Below, in pieces: positions 45,524 to 53,263 of a stretch of DNA of 64,000 nt. Every line of letters begins with the position of its first letter. The first letter of the stretch is position 1. Made by a program: the position numbers and the translations under genes. The notes under the pieces are model-generated. The model worked only from the letters and a program-made list of their open reading frames with translations. It was not told where the DNA came from and did no database searches. This stretch comes from Rickettsia endosymbiont of Ceutorhynchus obstrictus (GTDB taxonomy: Bacteria; Pseudomonadota; Alphaproteobacteria; Rickettsiales; Rickettsiaceae), in contig NZ_OZ032162.1 of the NCBI RefSeq assembly GCF_964026565.1, positions 1,240,001 to 1,304,000 on the forward strand, in the 5' to 3' direction.

Positions 45524-46400
45524 ATGTTAGGAGCAAATTGAGACTCTAGAAATATCCCTTAAAGTTTCATACAAATTACTATATGCAATACTACATTAAA
45601 AAATGAGAAGAGGAAGTTATATTTACAAAATTGTAAGTAATATAAAGTGAATTTATACGAATTTGACAACGCATCTCAAGGGTTTTGAGTTTTGTTTCAC
45701 GGCACGGATATCATAGTTCTACCGTCAAAATGCTAAGGATACAATGGATAATATCTTAAACTAAATATAAGCTATAGTTGATCTTTGCAGGAATAGCTAG
45801 CATCGCAACGACTTCGTTATAATAACCCCACCATAAGCAAAAACAATATTCTTAAAACCAGTATCTTGCCGGCACAGATACAACACCGGGGATTGAAAGT
45901 TGAATTACAACTAACCCATTCTAATAAAAGGCTTTATCTTTGGAAATTTTTATCCTATTTTTCTATAAAGGAATAGAGAAAACAGTTGTTGCATGGCTCG
46001 ATAAAGTAGCAGTATGTCATTCCCGCCTACGCGGGAAGGTGTTGTTGCGTGGATCAGAAAATAGTGATTTGACCATTTTTGCAAAGCGATCCGGTGTCAT
46101 GCCGTGGCTTGACTCACTACTGTACGAACGTTTAAATAAAGAGGTAAAAATTCTGTCATTCCGTGGCTACGACCACGGAATCCAGCTTATAATATCATAA
46201 AAAGATTCTAAAATAAGTCTAATATGGCTTTATTTTCCTGGATGCCGTGATCAAGTCACGGCATGACACAGCCTTTTTTCAACGTTCGTACAGTAGTGGG
46301 CTTGACCACGGCATCCAGTCTTTTTATTAAGGTTTTTCCGGATACCGTGGGAGGGGCCTCGGTATGACACCGTACTTGTAATAATCATAATACGGTAATT
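45524..46400. other. Gene-free region with remnant and MITE-A
   Basis: A short plus-strand open stretch at about 45856-45975 (KTSILPAQIQHRGLKVELQL, then THSNKRLYLWKF) looks like a gene end of unknown type. From 45985 on are palindromic repeats with MITE-A inserted. The region separates the divergent restriction-modification and helicase genes; the helicase promoter must lie within or after these repeats. Confidence 0.5.
46115..46298. mobile_element. MITE-A copy 3 (184 bp, reversed)
   Basis: Inverted ends cactactgtacgaacgttt and aacgttcgtacagtagtg, with direct repeats ggcttgact at 46106-46114 and ggcttgacc at 46299-46307. The interior is the reverse of copies 1 and 2. Confidence 0.78.
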
Positions 46401-49400
46401 ATGATCCACGCAACAATGCTACGCGGAAATGACATAAAAATATCTATGCAACAAAGTCAGGAATGGGAGCAAATGACGGTATCGGTATCAGCAAAACAAG
46501 AACCTGAATCAAAAGGAGTCATACCGTTTGTAACGGAAGTGGCTCGTTACTTCATGGACTTTTTGGAAACCGATTTTCATAAAGTTAAAAACCCTAAACG
46601 TCATATCCAGCATCGTAACAGCAATAACCTGCAAATTTGTATAAACCTTAACAAATACAAAAAATACACCTCACTAGTGTGGAAAGTCATTAGACAGGGC
46701 TTTGAAGATGGAGTTCCGGGCGAGCTTAAGCGTGGCGTACATACCACCGCTATTCCTCAATCTATCCTGCAGCTAGTACAAGACCAAATAGCTGCGATTA
46801 AGTCTGAAGAAGTTGAGAAGGTTATAAAACTATTCTACAATGAAATAGACTTAGGGATATCCAAAAACCCTAACAATACCACCGCTGCCATAACCTGTGC
46901 GCTTGATGGCATTGCCCGCGTCATTCGTGAAAAATTCCTTGCCTCCTTCGTGGATAAAATTCGAGAGCCGTTAGATAAAATCCGCACGGCTACGATTGAT
47001 TCCGTATCTCAAATCGAAGAAGAACTCACTGACATTTTAATAGGCTCACTGGAAGATGCGGTTTCTTCGATCATCAACCAAATTAGCTTAGGAAAAGAGA
47101 TCGAGACCGAGCAATCGCTAGAGCAGGTTTTTGAACTTAAGGACGTGCAAAATAAGTTAGAAAGCTTTTTTAAGGGTTTTGCTGCCGGCGACTTATTTTT
47201 TGAAATTTCCGAACTGGTCAATAATAAGAGCCTTATGGAAAAGCAGGAATTTTACTTATATTTCTGCGACATCAGCTATAACAACAAAACTTACCCGCTA
47301 TTTTATATTCCCATTCAGATACAGAAAAGCACGGAATGTTTTACCTTTAGTTTTGATTCTCTCTTATATGTGAACAAAAAGGCAATGCAATTCATAGTGC
47401 AGAATTACAACGTTGCGGTTGAACGTAAAGGCTCTCTGGATGCATTTGTTGAGCGCATTATTTACCTTGCTGAAAAGCGCCGACATCTGGTGAAAGAAAT
47501 TGACTCGGCACTTAAGGAAGCAATCAACTATTTTTGTCTAACTCCTTACATTGATATTAACAAGCCGGAACGCCAAGTTGCTAAGGGGCAAGGCTTGCAG
47601 ATTACAAACGACTGCTATCTCGGTGTGTTTGATAAATCAGACGAATCCTTAGTAAATGATTATGAAGACATTTTGCAAAAGCTACAGGGCGGTGATAATT
47701 TTTTAGCTGAAGCCTTTCAATCGATGGTGGATGATTTTATTACAAACAACCCTGTTTCGGTGATAGCAGAAACTGAACATGATTGGGATAATACTAAGGT
47801 GAGCGAAAAGCTGGTTTACGCTAGTCCCGTACCGCTGAATGAAGAGCAAAGGCAGATTCTCAGCGCTCTAAATAAAAAGCACTGTAAATACATCACTGTG
47901 GAAGGTCCGCCGGGTACGGGTAAAAGTCATACTATTACGGCGATAGTATGCAATGCCATCCTTAAAAATCAGTCCGTTTTGGTGCTTTCCGATAAGAAAG
48001 AAGCGCTGGACGTAGTGGAAGATAAAATCACGGAAACCATGAATAAAGTGAGGTTAGATAACCAGTTTCAAAATCCTATTTTGCGGCTTGGACGGGGAGG
48101 CAATACCTACTCAAAAATTCTTTCCACTACCTCAATGGAGCACATCAAGGAGCATTATAAAGCGGTTAGGAACGAATACAAAAAACTTGAAACCAATATT
48201 GAGCAATCAGTATCGAACCTGAAAAATCAGATCGGCAACACCGTTACCGCTTACGAAAAAATCAAGCTGAACGAAATTGCTGAATTCATCAAACTAGAAA
48301 ACCGGATTACCGAAGCAGAAAACTTGCCCGTGGAGCTGATGGAATTACACGGTGACCAGTTTTTGGCAGATAATTTAGTTAATCTTCGAGTAGAAATGCT
48401 GAAATTGAAGGATAAGCTTAACGACTCACAAAGTAAACTGACGAACCTTTTTAAGAATTTTTACCCTAGTGATAGAAGCGTAACCGCATTCCGGCATTTC
48501 ATTACCTTCATGGCTATTGTTGATGATTTACGCATCAAGGCAAATAGCCAACTGGAGCATGTTGCTAAAATCCGCAATCCTTCTGCTGATGGGTTAGCCG
48601 CTTTGGAAAACTACATAACGAAATGCGAGCAGCTTAAAGCAAGCTGGTTCGGGTTTTTATTCAAAGGAAAACAGATTGCGGCACTAAATGAGCAATTAGG
48701 CGCAAAACTGGCTAATGATTTTACCGCACCACATACGCAGTTAGAGCAGCTGAAAAGCATTGCTGAACTGTTTAGAATTTGCAAGCAGCTGAAAGAGGCA
48801 CAAGAAATAGCTAGCGGCTTTGAGTTTATGCAGGATTTCAATAAAAGCGTTCACCTGCTACTTACACTCAATCTGCCTCTGACAACGGCGACTGAGCGCA
48901 AAGATTTATTAGATTCTATTTCCGATATCGTGGCACGCCTTAATCAGTATAGCAAAACTGCTGCAAATATAAATGCGAAAAGCAGCAATATTTTTAGCTT
49001 TACTGACAATACTCTTACTAAATATCCCGAAACGGAATTTAAGCAGCTAGCAAGATATCTTTACCTAAAAAATGCTCTACAAGATCACTTCAACAAAATC
49101 CCGGAACATAATTACATAGCGGAAAAGAAAACGATTGAAGAACTCATTACCACGCAGATGACCTATAAAATGGACGAGCGTGTGGTTGATTTCTTTGAAA
49201 ACCACAAGAATGATGCTAAAACGCTGTCCGGCGTGATTTCTAAAAAGCAACGCTTTGATAAAACCAGTTTTGATAAGCTTAAAAAATCCTTCCCCTGCAT
49301 CCTTGCCAGTATTAGGGATTTTGCCGAATATATACCGCTGGAATCGGAAATTTTTGATTTAGTGATTTTAGACGAAGCTTCACAAGTTAGTATTGCTCAA

Positions 49401-50720
49401 GCATTTCCGGCTCTGCTGCGCGGCAAAAAAATCGTTGTTCTCGGCGACAAAAAGCAGTTTAGCAATGTCAAATCCAACCAAGCACGTTCTGACACCAATC
49501 GAGAATATCTTAACCGCTTGCGCGATGTTTTTGTAGAAACGATTTCGGACGAATCTACTAAACTTGAACGTCTTAGTAAGTTCAATATCAAAACTTCCGT
49601 TCTCGAATTTTTTGAGCGTATCAGTAATTATAACATCATGCTTAAAAAGCATTTTCGGGGTTATCGGGAATTAATTTCTTATTCCAGTAAGTATTTTTAC
49701 GGCGACAGCCTACAAGCAGTTAAAATACGCGCCACGCCGATAGAAAGCACAATCCGCTTTAGCTTTATTGAGCATGATGGACGCATTGAACTAATTGAAA
49801 ATAGCAATCAGCTTGAACGCGCAGCAATTATTGCCGAAATTGAGCGTATTGCTCGGGAGGAACCTAATCGCTCGATCGGCATTATTACTCCGCACACTAA
49901 CCAGCAAAAATTACTGGTGGACGCATTTTCAAAGCATCCTGATAATGAGCACTTCGTCAAGCAGCATAAGTTAAAAATTATGACGTTTGACACGTGCCAG
50001 GGGGAAGAACGTGATATTATTCTTTATTCGATGGTGGCAAGCGCCGTGTCAGATAAGCTTTGGGGCATTTTCATTAAAGATCGCAATAGCGTAGAGCTTG
50101 AAGAAGGCGGGACAATCAAATTGCAGCGTCTAAATGTAGGCTTTAGTCGTGCGAAAGAGCGCATGGATTTTTACTTGAGCAAGCCGCTTGAAGATTATAC
50201 CGGCTCAATCGGTGAAGCATTACGACATTATCAAAAAACCTGTGAGGAAGCCAAGTGTCTGCCGAATTCGGAAAGCACCGATTCACGTTCACCGATGGAA
50301 AAGAAAGTGTTGCACTGGATACAGGAATCGGCATTTTTCAAAGCCAATAAATCCGTTATTGAACTACACACGCAATTTCCTCTTGGCAAATACATTAAGC
50401 AGCTAGATAAGCGCTACTCACACCCGACCTTCGTGGTGGATTTCTTACTTGTCTATCTAGATGCGGAAAGTAAGCAACACAAGATCATTATTGAATATGA
50501 CGGCTTTGAATTCCACTTCCAAGATTTTTCTTCAGTGAATGAGTTTAATTATGATGAATATCACACGGAAAAGCACGTTTACCGTGAAAAAGTGCTGGAA
50601 AGTTACGGCTATAATTTCCTAAGGCTAAACCGCTTTAACGTAGGTAAAGACCCTGTGGCAACGTTGAGCCTTCGCCTAGAAGGTCTTATAAAAAAAAAGT
50701 CTGCGGTAACCACTCAATAG
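46401..50720 (+). CDS. UPF1-like superfamily 1 helicase with C-terminal nuclease-like domain
   Basis: The 1439-residue protein has helicase motif I VEGPPGTGKSHT near 500, motif II LVILDEASQVS near 985, and the late motifs TFDTCQGEERDIILYS and LNVGFSRAKERMDFYL: a UPF1/Dna2-like AAA_11/AAA_12 helicase. Residues 1340-1439 (FVVDFLLVY, IIIEYDGFEFHF, ESYGYNFLRLNRFN) match the Vsr/DUF559-like PD-(D/E)xK nuclease often found at the end of such proteins. A long insertion of coiled-coil type (about 560-900) lies between the two helicase halves. The first codons are encoded by a palindromic repeat (gatccacgcaacaatg), so an internal ATG at 46446 or 46473 may be the real start. It lies between the RM pair and a zinc-ribbon gene. 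Confidence 0.85.
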   Translation: MIHATMLRGNDIKISMQQSQEWEQMTVSVSAKQEPESKGVIPFVTEVARYFMDFLETDFHKVKNPKRHIQHRNSNNLQICINLNKYKKYTSLVWKVIRQGFEDGVPGELKRGVHTTAIPQSILQLVQDQIAAIKSEEVEKVIKLFYNEIDLGISKNPNNTTAAITCALDGIARVIREKFLASFVDKIREPLDKIRTATIDSVSQIEEELTDILIGSLEDAVSSIINQISLGKEIETEQSLEQVFELKDVQNKLESFFKGFAAGDLFFEISELVNNKSLMEKQEFYLYFCDISYNNKTYPLFYIPIQIQKSTECFTFSFDSLLYVNKKAMQFIVQNYNVAVERKGSLDAFVERIIYLAEKRRHLVKEIDSALKEAINYFCLTPYIDINKPERQVAKGQGLQITNDCYLGVFDKSDESLVNDYEDILQKLQGGDNFLAEAFQSMVDDFITNNPVSVIAETEHDWDNTKVSEKLVYASPVPLNEEQRQILSALNKKHCKYITVEGPPGTGKSHTITAIVCNAILKNQSVLVLSDKKEALDVVEDKITETMNKVRLDNQFQNPILRLGRGGNTYSKILSTTSMEHIKEHYKAVRNEYKKLETNIEQSVSNLKNQIGNTVTAYEKIKLNEIAEFIKLENRITEAENLPVELMELHGDQFLADNLVNLRVEMLKLKDKLNDSQSKLTNLFKNFYPSDRSVTAFRHFITFMAIVDDLRIKANSQLEHVAKIRNPSADGLAALENYITKCEQLKASWFGFLFKGKQIAALNEQLGAKLANDFTAPHTQLEQLKSIAELFRICKQLKEAQEIASGFEFMQDFNKSVHLLLTLNLPLTTATERKDLLDSISDIVARLNQYSKTAANINAKSSNIFSFTDNTLTKYPETEFKQLARYLYLKNALQDHFNKIPEHNYIAEKKTIEELITTQMTYKMDERVVDFFENHKNDAKTLSGVISKKQRFDKTSFDKLKKSFPCILASIRDFAEYIPLESEIFDLVILDEASQVSIAQAFPALLRGKKIVVLGDKKQFSNVKSNQARSDTNREYLNRLRDVFVETISDESTKLERLSKFNIKTSVLEFFERISNYNIMLKKHFRGYRELISYSSKYFYGDSLQAVKIRATPIESTIRFSFIEHDGRIELIENSNQLERAAIIAEIERIAREEPNRSIGIITPHTNQQKLLVDAFSKHPDNEHFVKQHKLKIMTFDTCQGEERDIILYSMVASAVSDKLWGIFIKDRNSVELEEGGTIKLQRLNVGFSRAKERMDFYLSKPLEDYTGSIGEALRHYQKTCEEAKCLPNSESTDSRSPMEKKVLHWIQESAFFKANKSVIELHTQFPLGKYIKQLDKRYSHPTFVVDFLLVYLDAESKQHKIIIEYDGFEFHFQDFSSVNEFNYDEYHTEKHVYREKVLESYGYNFLRLNRFNVGKDPVATLSLRLEGLIKKKSAVTTQ

Positions 50721-50764
50721 TTACCGAAATTCATAAAAACATCGATGCTCTTCAAAGCGGGTGT

Positions 50765-51019
50765 ATGAAGGAATGCCCACAATGCAAAAAGGTAAAGGAA
50801 CAAGATAATTTTAGAGATGAGAAACTTCGCACCGGCTATGGTCGTTTCTGCAATAAATGTAAAGGGAGAAAAGAGTCAAAGCTTCGTGAACCGGCTCTTA
50901 CGAATGTGAAATGCCCGCGCTGTAATTCTGCAATGATTGTACGAAAAAGAAAGTGGGATAAAAACAAATTTTACGGATGTTCGCGATTTCCGCTATGTAG
51001 AGGAACACGATCTTATTAG
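50765..51019 (+). CDS. Zinc-ribbon protein with topoisomerase-type finger
   Basis: This 84-residue protein has two metal sites: CPQCKK ... FCNKCK near the start and KCPRCNSAMIVRK ... FYGCSRFPLCRG near the end. The second resembles the zf-C4_Topoisom finger that binds single-stranded DNA. It lies 44 bases after the helicase-nuclease gene on the same strand and is likely its partner. I know no experimental role for this pairing. Confidence 0.7.
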   Translation: MKECPQCKKVKEQDNFRDEKLRTGYGRFCNKCKGRKESKLREPALTNVKCPRCNSAMIVRKRKWDKNKFYGCSRFPLCRGTRSY

Positions 51020-51021
51020 AC

Positions 51022-51060
51022 ACTGTTAACAAAGATAATTAAAATACCTTTGTTAACAGT
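51022..51060. repeat. Perfect 13-bp inverted repeat
   Basis: actgttaacaaag and ctttgttaacagt flank 13 bases. It lies 3 bases after the zinc-ribbon gene. There is no T run, so it is not a standard Rho-independent terminator; an operator or element end is possible. Confidence 0.5.
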
Positions 51061-51202
51061 ATCTAAGATTTCTTTATCGCTGAAACAGGCATTTTCTATC
51101 TCACCAAATTACTTCATATACAGCTAAATTCATAAAGGTTTAGACAAGATGAATTTAAAGGCAAGCTTGCGCTAGCCGTTAAAAATACATGAACACAGGC
51201 GA

Positions 51203-51651
51203 ATGTCAAAAAATTTGCTTGTATCAAGCTTTATGAATGACGCTGTACAGTTGGTTAGAGAGGACGAAGTAATAAAGCAAGTTGAAGATATACTTAAAGG
51301 CTTGAAAATTAAAGACCCTGAAATACTTAAACAAACTATGGACTATTTAAAAGATATTAACCGAGGCAGAGCTGATGAAATGAGCGGTGAAGTAAAGGCA
51401 TTAAGAGAAGAACATACAAAGATTCAAAATAAGCTTGATTCGTTAGTAGATTTAGTAGCGGATGGTGTTTTAACTAGAGAGGAGTTTTTACGTAAGAAAT
51501 CGCAATTAAAAGAGCGTCAATGTGAATTAAGCGAGTTAATTAAGAGTTATGACGGTATAGACGATAAGCTTTCCAAAAAGCTTTTAGATTTTATAAATGT
51601 AACGACAAATGCGTATGAAACTTTTAAAGGTTCGACGATTCCCGAAAAACG
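51203..51651 (+). pseudogene. Serine recombinase C-terminal coiled-coil region, interrupted by IS256-type element (5' part)
   Basis: The 149 codons before the insertion read EEHTKIQNKLDSLVDLVADG and TREEFLRKKSQLKERQCELS, the coiled-coil domain of large serine recombinases. The N-terminal catalytic serine domain is not seen upstream, so the gene was already damaged before insertion. The frame runs into the insertion at 51652 and continues at 53034 (in frame) to a stop at 53178. Confidence 0.8.
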
Positions 51652-53023
51652 AGTCAATCATAAATTTTGTGTAAGTATCTAAAATTCATTTTCTAATAAT
51701 TCATATTTAAAATCTCCGCAAAGTATCTCAAATTGATTTAAAGCAAGGGACCATTCTCTAATGGGCATGGTCCATTTTTTTGCAGCATTTTTTAGAGCCA
51801 GAAAGACGATTTTTGTAATAGATTTATCATCTGGAAAAACTCCCTTATTTTTGATAATTTTACGGATTTGACGATTTACCGATTCAATCGTATTAGTAGT
51901 ATAGATGACCCTTCTAATTTCTTCCGGAAAGGCAAAAAAAGGCACTATTCCAGTCCAATTACGTTTCCATATATCAGAAATAACCGGATATTTGCTATCC
52001 CATTTTTTAGCAAACTCTTCTAATGCTAAATTTGCCATGCTCTCATTATTTGCTGTATAGATTTGTTTTAAGTCAGCCGTTACTTCTTTAAGATCTTTAT
52101 AAGAAACATATTTTACAGAATTACGAACCATATGCACGATACAAAGCTGTACTATAGTATTTGGAAAGATACTGTTTATGGCATCTCTAAAGCCTTTAAG
52201 CCCATCAATACATGCTACATAAATTTGTTCTATACCACGATTTTTTAGCTCGGTTACAACTTGCATCCAAAATTTTGCACCTTCATTTTTGCTAATCCAA
52301 ATACCAAGTAACTCTTTCTTACCTTCTGTATTAACTGCAATAGCAAGGTAAACAGCTTTATTTATAACCATATTATTATCTCTTGCTTTTACCATTATAC
52401 AGTCTAAATAAACAATCGGATATATCCTATCTAATGCTCGAGCTTGCCATCTTATTACATCTTCCATTACTCCATCGGTAATGGTAGAGATAAGCTCCTT
52501 GGAAACTTCTGTATGGTAGATTTCTTCTAAATGTGCTTGTATCTCACTCATGGTCATACCTCGAGCGTAGAGGGAAATAACCGTATCGTCAAATCCGGAA
52601 AATCTTCTAACTCCTTTAGGGATTAGTTGCGGTTCAAACTCACTATCTCTATCACGTGGTACATCAATTACTATTTTTTGACCGCTCTCGTCTATTATTG
52701 TTTTTTCTGTTGTACCATTCCTACGATTGCTATCTATCTTCGCTACTTTGCTATGCCTAGAATAACCTAATTCATGATTTAGTTCACTTTCCAATATTCT
52801 TTCTACTAGACGCTTCTTTAGTTGCTGAAACAGTCCATCTTTACCAAATAGCTCAGAAGGATTAGCTTGCGATAATAGCTCTTCTACTAGTTCATTATTT
52901 ATATTTGTTTTTGCTGTCTCTTGTTCTAATTTTTTAGCCATAATTTCCTTTGCTTAAGTTGTTATTTTTTACAGTAATTCTTTATCTGCTTTTTTTCAAC
53001 TTACACAAATTATATGACTGACT
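51652..53023. mobile_element. IS256-type insertion sequence (about 1372 bp) with target duplication
   Basis: The ends agtcaatcataaattttgtg and the complement of aattatatgactgact are 25-bp imperfect inverted repeats (22 matches). The direct repeat ccgaaaaacg occurs at 51642-51651 and 53024-53033, so the insertion into the recombinase gene is clean. The transposase frame is intact. Confidence 0.9.
51679..52941 (-). CDS. IS256-family (Mutator-type) transposase
   Basis: The 420-residue transposase carries the DDE triad: Asp in VYLDCIMVKARDN, Asp in YVACIDGLKGFRDAI and Glu in YTTNTIESVNRQIRK. The N-terminal DNA-binding part (LNHELGYSRHSKVAKI) is typical of the family. The frame is full length, so the element may still be active. 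It lies against the recombinase on the opposite strand. Confidence 0.93.
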   Translation of the reverse strand: MAKKLEQETAKTNINNELVEELLSQANPSELFGKDGLFQQLKKRLVERILESELNHELGYSRHSKVAKIDSNRRNGTTEKTIIDESGQKIVIDVPRDRDSEFEPQLIPKGVRRFSGFDDTVISLYARGMTMSEIQAHLEEIYHTEVSKELISTITDGVMEDVIRWQARALDRIYPIVYLDCIMVKARDNNMVINKAVYLAIAVNTEGKKELLGIWISKNEGAKFWMQVVTELKNRGIEQIYVACIDGLKGFRDAINSIFPNTIVQLCIVHMVRNSVKYVSYKDLKEVTADLKQIYTANNESMANLALEEFAKKWDSKYPVISDIWKRNWTGIVPFFAFPEEIRRVIYTTNTIESVNRQIRKIIKNKGVFPDDKSITKIVFLALKNAAKKWTMPIREWSLALNQFEILCGDFKYELLENEF

Positions 53024-53178
53024 CCGAAAAACGTGAATTTTTAAATTTCATATTTGCGAACCTAGAGCTGAAGGGCTGCAAGGTGCATTACCAACTGGCT
53101 TTCCCGTTCACAGAACTCGAAAAATTGGCTAACTGTCCAGACCTGGCGGGGAGCGTGGTACGCAATGCGAACCTTTAA
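53024..53178 (+). pseudogene. Serine recombinase C-terminal part (3' of IS256-type insertion)
   Basis: After the repeated ccgaaaaacg the frame resumes as EFLNFIFANLELKGCKVHYQ then LAFPFTELEKLANCPDLAGS and VVRNANL, to the stop at 53178. It joins the 51203 fragment in frame if the insertion is removed. The last 50 bases include ccaggtctggac-like sequence shared with the tRNA-Ser flank. Confidence 0.8.
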
Positions 53179-53263
53179 CCAGTTTAGATTAGCCTTAGTT
53201 CAAGCTTTCGTTAAGCCTTGTTATGCATTAGTACCAACCCTAAATATTTAATTTTAATAAAAT

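Noticed and set aside
45856..45975. Possible gene fragment (KTSILPAQIQ...)
   Set aside because: It reads like protein but is short, lacks a start and matches no family I know, so it is only mentioned in the region note.
51203..51682. Independent 159-residue gene
   Set aside because: Its end is created by the IS256-type insertion; it is the middle of a recombinase that resumes after the element.
53144..53178. tRNA-like sequence near ccccgccagg
   Set aside because: The bases before it cannot form a T-arm or acceptor stem; the similarity to the tRNA-Ser flank is limited to the element boundary.
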